Below are positions 36,501 to 44,229 of a DNA stretch of 57,977 nucleotides, in pieces. Numbering within the stretch: position 1 is the first letter of the stretch; each line of letters opens with the position of its first letter. The notes beneath the pieces were generated by a model. That model was given only the letters and a program-made list of their open reading frames with translations, was not told the DNA's origin and did no database searches. The position numbers were made by a program, and so were the translations under genes. Source of the DNA: Paraburkholderia lycopersici (GTDB taxonomy: Bacteria > Pseudomonadota > Gammaproteobacteria > Burkholderiales > Burkholderiaceae); contig NZ_FMYQ01000039.1 of the NCBI RefSeq assembly GCF_900096975.1, positions 1-57,977 on the forward strand. Reading direction: 5' to 3'.

Positions 36501-39270
36501 CGTGGCCGCTGGACAAGTGACCGCCACAAGTACCGATGCGGTCAACGGGTCTCAACTGTACGCGACCAATCTGGCTGTCGATAGTCTGTCGACGTCGGTG
36601 TCTGGTACGGCCAGCAGTATCGCTTCGCTGTCGACGGGGCTGAGCACGACGAACAGCAACGTCGCTTCGCTGTCGACGTCGACATCGACGGTGGAAAGCT
36701 CACTGTCAACGGGGCTGAGCACGACGAACAGCAACGTCGCTTCGCTGTCGACGTCGACCTCAACGGTGGAAAGCTCGCTGTCGACGGGGCTGAGCACGAC
36801 GAACAGCAATGTCGCTTCGCTGTCGACGTCGGCTTCCACGGTGGAAAGCTCGCTGTCGACGGGGCTGACCACGACAAACAGCAACGTCGCTTCGCTGTCG
36901 ACGTCGGCTTCCACGGTGGAAAGCTCGCTGTCGACGGGGCTGAGCACGACAAACAGCAACGTCGCTTCGCTGTCGACGTCGACCTCGACGGCGGAAAGTT
37001 CGCTGTCAACAGGGCTGAGCACGACGAACAGCAACGTCGCTTCGCTGTCGACGTCGACATCGACGGTGGAAAGCTCACTGTCAACGGGCCTGAGCACGAC
37101 GAACAGCAATATCGCTTCGCTGTCGACGTCGACGTCGACGGTGGAAAGCTCACTGTCAACGGGGCTGAGCACGACGAACAGCAACATCGCTTCGCTGTCG
37201 ACGTCGACGTCGACGGTGGAAAGCTCACTGTCGACGGGCCTGAGCACGACGAACAGCAACGTCGCTTCGCTGTCGACGTCGACCTCGACGGCGGAAAGTT
37301 CGCTGTCAACGGGGCTGAGCACGACGAACAGCAATGTCGCTTCGCTGTCGACGTCGACCTCAACGGTGGAAAGCTCGCTGTCAACGGGCCTGAGCACGAC
37401 GAACAGCAACATCGCTTCGCTGTCGACGTCGACGTCGACGGTGGAAAGCTCACTGTCGACGGGGCTGAGCACGACGAACAGCAATATCGCTTCGCTGTCG
37501 ACGTCGGCGTCGACGGTGGAAAGTTCGCTGTCAACGGGGCTGAGCACGACGAACAGCAATATCGCTTCGCTGTCGACGGGCCTGAGCACGACGAACAGCA
37601 ATATCGCCTCGCTGTCGACGTCGACGTCGACGGTGGAAAGCTCACTGTCGACGGGGCTGTCAACGACGAACAGCAACATCGCTTCGCTGTCGACGTCGAC
37701 GTCGACGGTGGAAAGCTCGCTGTCAACGGGCCTGAGCACGACGAACAGCAATGTTGCTTCGCTGTCGACGTCGACGTCGACGGTGGAAAGTTCGCTGTCA
37801 ACGGGGCTGAGCACGACGAACAGCAATGTCGCTTCGCTGTCGACGGGCCTGAGCACGACGAACAGCAATGTCGCTTCGCTGTCGACGGGCCTGAGCACGA
37901 TGAACAGCAATATCGCTTCGCTGTCGACGTCGACCTCGACGGCGGAAAGTTCGCTGTCAACGGGGCTGAGCACGACGAACAGCAATGTCGCTTCGCTGTC
38001 GACGGGCCTGAGCACGACGAACAGCAATATCGCTTCGCTGTCGACGTCGACGTCGACGGTGGAAAGCTCGCTGTCAACGGGCCTGAGCACGACGAACAGC
38101 AACGTCGCTTCGCTGTCGACGTCGACCTCAACGGCGGAAAGTTCGCTGTCGACGGGGCTGAGCACGACGAACAGCAATGTCGCTTCGCTGTCGACGGGCC
38201 TGAGCACTACGAACAGCAATATCGCTTCGCTGTCGACGTCGACGTCGACGGTGGAAAGCTCGCTGTCAACGGGGCTGAGCACGACGAACAGCAACGTCGC
38301 TTCGCTGTCGACGTCGACCTCAACGGTGGAGCGCTCGCTGTCAACAGGGCTGTCGACGACGAACAGCAACGTCGCTTCGCTGTCGACGTCGACTTCCACG
38401 GTGGAGCGCTCGCTGTCAACGGGGCTGAGCACGACGAACAGCAACGTCGCTTCGCTGTCGACGTCGACTTCTGCGGTGGAGAGCTCGCTGTCAACAGGGC
38501 TGTCGACGACGAACAGCAACGTCGCTTCGCTGTCGACGTCGACCTCGACGGCGGAAAGCTCGCTGTCAACGGGCCTGAGCACGACGAACAGCAACGTCGC
38601 TTCGCTGTCGACGGTCGTATCGGCTACGCGCACGCACTACTACAGCGTGAACGACAACGGTACGCCGCAAGGCAACTACAACAACGACGGTGCGACCGGC
38701 CTCAATTCGATGGCAGCGGGCGTCAATTCGGCGGCATCCGGTGCGAACGGCGTTGCTCTCGGATATGGGGCCAACGCATCGGAGGACGGTGCTACGGTGA
38801 TCGGTGCGAATGCACTGGGAAGTGCCAGGAACAGCGTGGCATTGGGTACCAATGCAACTGCCACCGCGACGAACTCGGTCGCGCTCGGCGCAGGCTCGAT
38901 CGCCAGCGAGGCCAACACGGTATCGGTCGGTGCACCGGGCAACGAGCGACGGATCACCAATGTCGCGCCGGGGATCAATCCAACCGATGCGGTGAATGTG
39001 TCCCAGCTCAATGCCGTCCAGGGCTCCGTGTCCGCCGTCGCGCGAACCGCTTATGCGGGCGTAGCTGCCGCGACGGCACTGACGATGATTCCGGAAGTGG
39101 ATCTTGGCAAGACGATTGCAGTCGGCATCGGCGCAGGCACCTACCAGGGTTACGGTGCGGTCGCCTTGGGATTCACCGCACGACTGTCCGAAAACCTGAA
39201 GCTCAAGGGTGGTGTTGGGGCGAGCAGCGCGGGGCATACGTACGGCGTCGGGTTGGGCTACCAGTGGTAA
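33544..39270 (+). CDS. Giant trimeric autotransporter adhesin (YadA-like)
   Basis: A 1908-residue type Vc secreted adhesin. Residues 1-75 are an extended signal peptide (NRSYRTIWNDALGAWVAASE, ending near SAWAIQ). Three YadA-like head regions carry xALGxxAxAxG repeats (about residues 495-660, 755-1010, 1705-1810), each opened by THYYSVNDNG or THYFSVNDNG. Necks with TDAVNGSQLY follow the heads. Two long Ser/Thr stalk blocks (residues about 206-471 and 1029-1687) are made of 14- and 11-residue units. The last 75 residues are the YadA anchor (AYAGVAAATALTMIPEVD to GVGLGYQW) forming the 12-strand barrel as a trimer. It should mediate binding to host cells, matrix or other bacteria, and stands directly upstream of a DUF2827 cluster. 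Confidence 0.95.
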   Translation: MNRSYRTIWNDALGAWVAASELVCAKGKRSLRGQGIDGERARHFALKPIVLCFAGIFTTLPFGNSAWAIQFATNCLSTSVGIVNTGNAVIQTNQVGTANSTCSVYGGSSAGDVVSQIVSGGVTTNNTVIVSDNTKGSIFIAPGGSSLSFATFTAGTDSVTGAAGVTLSGLAAQPLSATSTYAVNGGQLYSVSTSVSTAISATASSLSTGLSTTNSNVASLSSSTSTTASALSTGLSTTNSNVASLSTGVSSLSTGLSTTNSNVTSLSSSTSTTASSLSTGLSTTNSNVASLSSSTSTTASSLSAGLSTTNSSVASLSSSTSTTASSLSMGLSTTNSNVASLSTGLSTTNSNVASLSSSTSTTASSLSTGLSTTNSNVASLSTGLSTTNSSVASLSSSTSTTASSLSTGLSTTNSNVASLSTGLSTTNSSVASLSSSTSTTASSLSTGLSTTNSNVASLSTGLSTTTSNVASLSTSTSTAIAAAKTHYFSVNDNGTQQGNYNNDGASGVNALAVGANASASGTSGVAVGDGATVSADSAVAMGQNASASATSALALGDGSTANVAGSVALGSGAVTTGVANSATGGTGTVSSTTIGSTTFGTYAGTSSTAGVVSVGMPGNERRIQNVAAGLVSATSTDAINGSQLYAAASTTLSGIASLSTSASTGISSLSTGLSTTNSSVASLSSSTSTAESSLSMGVNSLSTGLSTTISNVVSLSTSTSTLESSLSTGLSTTNSNVSSLSAAVSATRTHYYSVNDNGVQGGNYDNDGATGANALAVGVAATAGGAGATALGNAANAAGKQSVAIGNQSTAAAASTVAIGDGNTVSAAAGSGSIAGGHNSTVASGTGAIALGESQTAVGDGAIALGDPNTAVGTGAVALGANNTASGNGALAIGNTNAAQGPGSVALGQNAVAGTSTSTTGSVAIGNGATATANSGDVALGSGSITDAPHPTSSGAVGGTTYAYAGVNPTSVVSVGTSGAERQITNVAAGQVTATSTDAVNGSQLYATNLAVDSLSTSVSGTASSIASLSTGLSTTNSNVASLSTSTSTVESSLSTGLSTTNSNVASLSTSTSTVESSLSTGLSTTNSNVASLSTSASTVESSLSTGLTTTNSNVASLSTSASTVESSLSTGLSTTNSNVASLSTSTSTAESSLSTGLSTTNSNVASLSTSTSTVESSLSTGLSTTNSNIASLSTSTSTVESSLSTGLSTTNSNIASLSTSTSTVESSLSTGLSTTNSNVASLSTSTSTAESSLSTGLSTTNSNVASLSTSTSTVESSLSTGLSTTNSNIASLSTSTSTVESSLSTGLSTTNSNIASLSTSASTVESSLSTGLSTTNSNIASLSTGLSTTNSNIASLSTSTSTVESSLSTGLSTTNSNIASLSTSTSTVESSLSTGLSTTNSNVASLSTSTSTVESSLSTGLSTTNSNVASLSTGLSTTNSNVASLSTGLSTMNSNIASLSTSTSTAESSLSTGLSTTNSNVASLSTGLSTTNSNIASLSTSTSTVESSLSTGLSTTNSNVASLSTSTSTAESSLSTGLSTTNSNVASLSTGLSTTNSNIASLSTSTSTVESSLSTGLSTTNSNVASLSTSTSTVERSLSTGLSTTNSNVASLSTSTSTVERSLSTGLSTTNSNVASLSTSTSAVESSLSTGLSTTNSNVASLSTSTSTAESSLSTGLSTTNSNVASLSTVVSATRTHYYSVNDNGTPQGNYNNDGATGLNSMAAGVNSAASGANGVALGYGANASEDGATVIGANALGSARNSVALGTNATATATNSVALGAGSIASEANTVSVGAPGNERRITNVAPGINPTDAVNVSQLNAVQGSVSAVARTAYAGVAAATALTMIPEVDLGKTIAVGIGAGTYQGYGAVALGFTARLSENLKLKGGVGASSAGHTYGVGLGYQW
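34159..34956 (+). repeat. First stalk repeat block of the autotransporter
   Basis: Thirteen copies of a 42-base unit encoding LSTGLSTTNSNVAS, mostly separated by a 33-base unit encoding LSSSTSTTASS, plus one 7-residue LSTGVSS. The DNA copies are highly similar. The spacer differs from that of the second block (TTASS instead of TVESS), so the two blocks expanded separately. Confidence 0.9.
36628..38604 (+). repeat. Second stalk repeat block of the autotransporter
   Basis: By counting, 29 copies of the 42-base unit (LSTGLSTTNSN[V/I]AS) and 23 copies of the 33-base unit (LSTSTSTVESS and variants with A, R or SAS), giving 659 residues. Most pairs form a 75-base period; five 42-base units follow one another directly. 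Near-identity at the DNA level predicts copy-number change by slippage or recombination. GTCGAC recurs throughout. Confidence 0.92.
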
Positions 39271-39277
39271 TGCGCCA

Positions 39278-39310
39278 GACAGGCGACGGGCGTTTCGCCC
39301 GCCGCCTGTC
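39278..39310 (+). other. Strong hairpin after the autotransporter gene
   Basis: GACAGGCG-AC-GGGCG-TTT-CGCCC-GC-CGCCTGTC starts 8 bases after the adhesin stop. The stem is long and GC-rich but is followed by GGTTGAACAAG rather than a T-run, so it may attenuate or protect the message rather than end it. DUF2827 genes lie downstream on the same strand. Confidence 0.5.
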
Positions 39311-39346
39311 GGTTGAACAAGACACCAGAGATTGAAGATAAACGAC

Positions 39347-39481
39347 ATGAAACGGGAGGTCTGCACGCGTACCGCGATGTTGTGCGTAGTGGCAGCGCCT
39401 GTGCTGGTCGGCTGCTCGCCCGCGACTGGGCCGACGTTCAGTGCCAGGTCGGTTGGCAGTCGGGAGGGTGTCGTCCGTTGA
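39347..39481 (+). pseudogene. Lipoprotein stub downstream of the autotransporter
   Basis: A 44-codon frame begins MKREVCTRTAMLCVVAAPV and continues LVGCSPATGPTFSARSV, a clear lipoprotein signal with lipobox LVGC, and stops at 39479. Small lipoproteins with GPTYSA-like sequence follow trimeric autotransporters in other Burkholderiaceae, usually over 100 residues long, so this is probably a truncated or frameshifted copy. An alternative frame runs on to 39635 (VEVLVQIPKLPEVSRLSS) but matches nothing recognised. It could still give a tiny lipopeptide. Confidence 0.5.
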
Positions 39482-39698
39482 GGTCCTCGTGCAGATACCG
39501 AAGTTACCTGAGGTTTCAAGATTGTCCTCCCCACATTCGATCCTCCTTTTTATTCAAGGACGCGACGAGGGTGCCGTTTCTGGGGTGCCACCGATAGGCG
39601 TGGCGTCCTGTCCGACTCGCCGGGCGGAAAATTAGACGTATCGACACATATCAAGAAAAGAACATGAGAACCGCCACGAAATGGTAGGAGAAGCGACC

Positions 39699-40844
39699 AT
39701 GCGAATTGGAATATCACTGGCCACTCGGGCAGGCCAGACTATATGGGACAATGGACTGGGGCAGAACGTGTTCTTCCTTGTGAAGTTGTTGCGTGCATTG
39801 CCCGCAGTCCGGGACGTCGTGCTACTGAATTGCGGAACCGAATCCCAGTTGTCCGACGATATCCTGGCATTACTCCCAGACCTGAAGCTGCTGTCGCCCA
39901 AAGAGGCGACCGAACTGATCGACATCGCAATCGAAATGGGGGGTGGGCTCGAAGTCGAATGGCTCGACTATTTCCGCGCGCGCGGCAAACGCGTCGTCTA
40001 CTTCTGCTGTGGGCAGCCGTATGTTGGTTTGATTGAGCCTAGCGTGTTCAAGCGCGAAGGCTACTTCTCGCGCACGGACCGATGTGACGAGATCTGGATC
40101 TTGCCAAAGGACCGCGCATTCAGCCCAATGCTCGAAACCCTGCATCGATGCCCGGTATTCGAAGTTCCGTATCTATGGGATCCGATGTTCGTCGATCAGC
40201 GCGTTGGCGTATTGAACAACGCGGGGCGGCACTTTGGATTCGAGCCGACGAACGGTTCTCACGATACTCCGCGCGCGCTGCGCGTCGCGATTTTCGAGCC
40301 GAACATCTCCGTCGTGAAGTGCTGCATGGTTCCCATGTTGCTTTGCGACACGGCGTTTCGTTCTGCGCCCAATACGATTACCGATGTGTCGGTGCTCAAT
40401 AGCGCTCAGTTGGAGCAGCATCCGACGTTTTTGTTCACGCGCAATGCGCTCGAATTGAATCGGGCGGACCGCGTGCACCTCGACCGCCGGCACGATTTCG
40501 CCGAATTCATGAGCCGGGCCGCCGATGCGGTTGTCGCCCATCAATGGCAGAACGACCAGAACAACCTGCATCTGGACGCACTGTACGGAGCGTATCCGCT
40601 TGTCCACAATTCAGCGTGGTTGTCCGAATACGGATACTACTACCCGGATTTCGACGTGCAAGCCGGCGCGCAGGCACTCATGCGCGCGGCACGACAGCAC
40701 GACGCGGGTTTTGCGGACTACAAGCGACGCGCACTCTCATTCCTCGTCCGATTGTCTCCGCTCGCGCGAGAGAACGGCGAGCGATATTTCCAGCAATTAC
40801 TTCACGTTACCGCTCGCGCTTATCACGGAGGGAAATCATGCTGA
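39699..40844 (+). CDS. DUF2827 family protein, copy 1 (glycosyltransferase-like)
   Basis: A 381-residue cytosolic-looking protein of DUF2827. The N-terminus MRIGISLATRAGQTIWDNGL and QNVFFL carries the family's WxNGxxQN motif. Other conserved pieces are VPYLWDPMF (near 165), FEPNISVVKCCMVPMLLCD (near 205) and HQW-x4-N-x10-YPLVHN (near 281). The layout of two Rossmann-like halves with a C-terminal sugar-nucleotide-like site resembles GT-B glycosyltransferases; this is an inference, not an established activity. ATG 39699 is chosen because GGAGAAG lies 8 bases upstream, rather than ATG 39681. Its stop overlaps copy 2. Confidence 0.85.
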   Translation: MRIGISLATRAGQTIWDNGLGQNVFFLVKLLRALPAVRDVVLLNCGTESQLSDDILALLPDLKLLSPKEATELIDIAIEMGGGLEVEWLDYFRARGKRVVYFCCGQPYVGLIEPSVFKREGYFSRTDRCDEIWILPKDRAFSPMLETLHRCPVFEVPYLWDPMFVDQRVGVLNNAGRHFGFEPTNGSHDTPRALRVAIFEPNISVVKCCMVPMLLCDTAFRSAPNTITDVSVLNSAQLEQHPTFLFTRNALELNRADRVHLDRRHDFAEFMSRAADAVVAHQWQNDQNNLHLDALYGAYPLVHNSAWLSEYGYYYPDFDVQAGAQALMRAARQHDAGFADYKRRALSFLVRLSPLARENGERYFQQLLHVTARAYHGGKSC

Positions 40845-41968
40845 GGCCCAAACGAGTCAAGGTCGGCATCACGATCTTCCTGCGTGCCGGCCAGCAATCG
40901 ATATGGGAGAACGGCATCTTCCAGAACTGCTACTTCCTGGCAATGCTGCTTAGGCAGTCGCCGATCATCGAGGCGGCTTATCTCGTCAACGGCGGCGACG
41001 GGAATCCGTCCGATGCGAAGTCGTTTCTCGAACATTCGCCGGTGCCTGTCATCGATCTCGACACCGCACGGGAAAAGCTGGATGTCGTAATCGAGTTGAG
41101 TGCCCAGTTGAATCCGGATTGGGCACGCAGCTTTCACGAGCGCGGCGGCCGCATAATCGGCATGCGCGTCGCGAATGACTACGTAATCGACATCGAGAGG
41201 ATGATGTTCGGCCTGCCGCACGGGCTGCTGTTCTCCGGAACGCCGTACAGCGCGATCTGGACGCTCCCGGCATTCGAGAAGACGTGCGCCGGCTACTATG
41301 AGGCCGGCTCTCGCGCACCCGTGAAGATCATGCAACACCTGTGGAATCCGGTGCTTCTGGAGCGATCATTGAAGGTGGCCAAAGCTGACAGTACGTTTCG
41401 CTATGTGCCGGGACGATCATGTTGGCGTCTCGCGATTCTCGAGCCGAACATCTGCATGGTCAAGACGGCCCACATAGCAATGCTGATTGCGGATCTCGCG
41501 TACAGGCAGGACCCGAAATGCGTCGATTTTCTGCGTGTGTTCAATGCGATGCCGCTCAAAGAGGATGCCGTCTTTGTCGGTTTCGCGCGCAGTCTCGATC
41601 TGACGCTGCACGGGCGAGCGACCTACGAGCCGCGATTGCCAATCTACGACATCCTGACCGTGCAAGCCGATGCAGTGATCTCGCATCAATGGGAAAACGC
41701 ACAGAACTATTTGTATTACGAGGCGTTGTATGGGGGGTATCCGTTGATTCACAACTCGGCGCTGATCGGCGGTTGCGGCTATCGCTACGACGGATTCGAC
41801 TGCCAGGACGGCGCGCTAGCATTGCGACGCGCGTTCTCGGAGCACGACTTGAGACTGGACGACTACCGTCGCTCGGCTCGGGATTTCCTTTCATCGCTTG
41901 ATCCGGAGCTGCCCGCCAACGTCGAGCAGTATAGCGCGGCAATCGCAGCGGCCTTCGAGGGCAGGTGA
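40838..41968 (+). CDS. DUF2827 family protein, copy 2 (glycosyltransferase-like)
   Basis: A 376-residue paralog of copy 1. It shows IWENGIFQNCYFL near residue 25, QHLWNPVL, LEPNICMVKTAHIAMLIAD and HQWENAQN followed by GGYPLIHNS near residue 282. ATG 40838 is preceded by GGAGGGAA and lies 4 bases before the end of the copy 1 stop, so the two are translationally coupled. Divergence from copy 1 is high outside the motifs, which argues for different donors or acceptors rather than a recent duplication. Its stop overlaps the start of the secreted-protein gene. Confidence 0.85.
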   Translation: MLRPKRVKVGITIFLRAGQQSIWENGIFQNCYFLAMLLRQSPIIEAAYLVNGGDGNPSDAKSFLEHSPVPVIDLDTAREKLDVVIELSAQLNPDWARSFHERGGRIIGMRVANDYVIDIERMMFGLPHGLLFSGTPYSAIWTLPAFEKTCAGYYEAGSRAPVKIMQHLWNPVLLERSLKVAKADSTFRYVPGRSCWRLAILEPNICMVKTAHIAMLIADLAYRQDPKCVDFLRVFNAMPLKEDAVFVGFARSLDLTLHGRATYEPRLPIYDILTVQADAVISHQWENAQNYLYYEALYGGYPLIHNSALIGGCGYRYDGFDCQDGALALRRAFSEHDLRLDDYRRSARDFLSSLDPELPANVEQYSAAIAAAFEGR

Positions 41969-42561
41969 TGCTCATGACGAGGACAATCCCGCTTCGAACT
42001 GTTGTTGCCGCGGTTCTGGTGGTCGCATTGGCATGGTCCGCCGTGTCGCCGGCAGGCAGTGTGCAGGCTCAGCCGGTGCCAGGTACGGGTTCCGGGGAGG
42101 TGCCCGCCGCACCGGCTACCGTGCTTGCGCATGCGGCCCATCAAATCGGCATTCGCCGCTGCTACGACGCTGTCGCGCAAGTCTCGGCGCGTGTGTTCGA
42201 TCGCTCCACTCGTGCGGATATCTTGTTGGACTGGCAGCGTGCGAATCCCGACATCGGACCATTTTTCTCGCTGTCTGGAATCGAATTTCCTCAATCGTCG
42301 GCCTTGTTGTCACTCGTCACGGTACCTGGCATTGCCGGTGGCTGCTCGGTCGTGGCCGAGCGCATTTCCGGCGCGCCGTTGTCTTGCTCCCAAGTGGCGC
42401 GCAGCGAACTAACCGGCTATCGCGCCACCCAACTTGTCAGGTCTGTCATGGTCTATACCGAATCGAGCCGTCCGCGCGAGGCAGTCGTGCTAGTCGACAC
42501 GCCGCCGTCCTGTCTGATCCTGCGCCGCCAGGTGCAATTCCAATGGGGCGCAGCACAATGA
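41968..42561 (+). CDS. Exported protein of unknown function inside the DUF2827 cluster
   Basis: A 197-residue protein with an N-terminal signal peptide (RTIPLRTVVAAVLVVALAWS, cleavage likely near VQAQ). The mature part has four Cys (RRCYDAV, GGCSVV, LSCSQV, PSCLIL), suggesting two disulphides in the periplasm. Residues about 50-190 have no recognised domain. Starts at ATG 41968 or 41974 are both possible. It is locked between DUF2827 copies 2 and 3 by overlapping stop/start codons (TGATG, ATGA), so its product is probably needed in step with theirs, perhaps as a periplasmic chaperone for the adhesin. Confidence 0.75.
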   Translation: MLMTRTIPLRTVVAAVLVVALAWSAVSPAGSVQAQPVPGTGSGEVPAAPATVLAHAAHQIGIRRCYDAVAQVSARVFDRSTRADILLDWQRANPDIGPFFSLSGIEFPQSSALLSLVTVPGIAGGCSVVAERISGAPLSCSQVARSELTGYRATQLVRSVMVYTESSRPREAVVLVDTPPSCLILRRQVQFQWGAAQ

Positions 42562-43712
42562 CGATCGTACATTCCGACGGGCGAGGGCGGCGTGGCCCGC
42601 GTTCGCTCCGGATAGGCATCACAATCGGCCTGCATCGTGAAGACGAAAGCCTATGGGTCAACGGCATAAAACAGAATGCTCTGTACCTGATGCGGGTGTT
42701 CCAGCATTCGCCACTCCGTCATCAGGTCGTGCTGGTCAATACGACTTCCGTCGCGATTACCCGGAAGCTGCCGTGGGATCTGGAACGCTACCCGGTGCGG
42801 TGCTTCGACGATGTCAAGGACGGACTCGATATCCTGATCGAGCTCGGCGGTCAGATCAATGCCTCTCAAACCGACTACATCAAGTCATGCGGCACGAAGC
42901 TCGTCAGCTATTGCTGCGGGCCGGAGTTCGTGCAGTTGTCGGAGGCGATGATCTTCAACCGCCGGATGTCCGACTCCATCTTCATCAATCAGCGATATGA
43001 CGAAGTCTGGGTCATTCCTCAAGTGGTGGAGACGAGCCTGCATTTCTTCAAGACACTGCGTCGTAGTCCGGCGCGAGAAGTGCCGTTTGTGTGGGATCCG
43101 ATGTGTATCGAGGCACGCACGCGTGATTTGCCCAATCACGGCGAATATCGACCGACGGCTGCGCCGCGGCGAATATCCGTCATGGAAGCGAACATCGATG
43201 TGCTTAAGTTTTGCCTTTATCCGACGTTGATTGTTGAAAATGCATATCGGATCGTCGGCGACGAGATTTCCCATCTTCACGTCACCAATGCGGAGCATCT
43301 CGCGAAGCATAGTCCTGAATTCATCGGTATTGCGCGTTATCTGGATATCGTGCGCGACCGTAAGGTAAGCTTTGTCGGCCATTTCGAGACGCCACAGTTT
43401 TTGTCGGAACACACGGACATCGTCGTGTCCCACCAGTGGGGCCTTGCACTAAACTACTTCTACTTCGACGTGTGCTGGAACGGCTATCCGTTCGTGCACA
43501 ACGCGCATCTGTGCCGCGATCTCGGCTACTACTACGCCAATAATGACGTCGACGAAGGCGCGCGGCAGCTCGTGCATGCGATTCGGAACCACGATGCCGA
43601 CCTGGAGGAGTATCGAAACCGCCAGCGACGGGTCATCGCAAGCTATCTATCAACGAATACCGAGGTTGTGGCGCGCTATGACGAACTAGTGCTGCAACTG
43701 GATGCCAAGTGA
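42558..43712 (+). CDS. DUF2827 family protein, copy 3 (glycosyltransferase-like)
   Basis: A 384-residue paralog with a longer N-terminus (TIVHSDGRGRRGPRSLRIGI). Conserved pieces are LWVNGIKQNALYL, VPFVWDPMC, MEANIDVLKFCLYPTLIVE and HQWGLALN followed by NGYPFVHNA near residue 290. The in-frame region upstream of ATG 42558 is open but lies inside the secreted-protein gene in another frame, so ATG 42558, which overlaps that gene's stop, is the likely start. It is the last gene of the run. Same inferred function as copies 1 and 2. Confidence 0.85.
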   Translation: MTIVHSDGRGRRGPRSLRIGITIGLHREDESLWVNGIKQNALYLMRVFQHSPLRHQVVLVNTTSVAITRKLPWDLERYPVRCFDDVKDGLDILIELGGQINASQTDYIKSCGTKLVSYCCGPEFVQLSEAMIFNRRMSDSIFINQRYDEVWVIPQVVETSLHFFKTLRRSPAREVPFVWDPMCIEARTRDLPNHGEYRPTAAPRRISVMEANIDVLKFCLYPTLIVENAYRIVGDEISHLHVTNAEHLAKHSPEFIGIARYLDIVRDRKVSFVGHFETPQFLSEHTDIVVSHQWGLALNYFYFDVCWNGYPFVHNAHLCRDLGYYYANNDVDEGARQLVHAIRNHDADLEEYRNRQRRVIASYLSTNTEVVARYDELVLQLDAK

Positions 43713-44229
43713 ATGGCTTGTACGGATGGCTTTGAAGGCAGGAGGGACGAGATGAGTCGCTGTCGGACACTGTCTGAGCAGTAGATCAAATGCGATGCGG
43801 TCTGAAGCTCGAAGATGATCGCGGGGCGATCTGGGTCCATCCAGATCGTCCGGCCTTGCGAGTCACGGCCAGGGCCCCAATCGATCCGCCATGCGTCACA
43901 GTATTCGCGAGGACGCGTCATTGGATTCGTAGAGTAATTTGGATTCCTTTGATATTTTACATAACATAAATTATCAACCGAAAATCTGTAGTAGCTTTAT
44001 AGAAATGTCGTGTTCTAGCCAGACAGGGTGTGTCAGGTTTCCATGTGCAGCAGCGTCTGGATCGTTAACGTGTGAGGCAGGATTTCTCGATGCACGGCAC
44101 GTCGGCATGGACGCCCTGCTGCCTCGACGTGACATGGGGACTCAAGCTGCGCGTTTCGCGGCCAAACGCGCCCATCGTTTCGCATGTTTGCTCGAGGACG
44201 CCGAGACACCGGTGGCCGACGTTTCAAAA
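43713..44229. other. Intergenic stretch after the adhesin cluster
   Basis: About 517 bases between convergent units. A minus-strand frame at 43676-43921 (including DSQGRTIWMDPDRPAIIFEL) looks like a gene fragment but cannot be assigned. An AT-rich patch lies at 43935-44010. No terminator was recognised by eye. Confidence 0.4.

Noticed and set aside
36628..38604. CRISPR array suggested by regular repeats
   Set aside because: The units run without unique spacers, are multiples of 3 and encode a continuous coiled-coil stalk; no cas genes are present.
36552..38633. A 693-codon open frame on the minus strand through the adhesin repeats (and a 529-codon one in another frame)
   Set aside because: The repeat unit length is a multiple of 3 and lacks stop triplets in these frames, so long antisense frames arise automatically. 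The products are monotonous repeats, and the plus-strand frame has signal peptide, heads and anchor.
41898..42557. An N-terminal extension that would make DUF2827 copy 3 604 residues long
   Set aside because: The extension lies in a different frame over the secreted-protein gene; family members start near the RIGI strand, and ATG 42558 is coupled to the previous stop.
43676..43921. Minus-strand 81-codon frame after the DUF2827 cluster
   Set aside because: Part looks protein-like, but it overlaps the end of DUF2827 copy 3, has no recognisable family and no ribosome binding site; at most a gene fragment.
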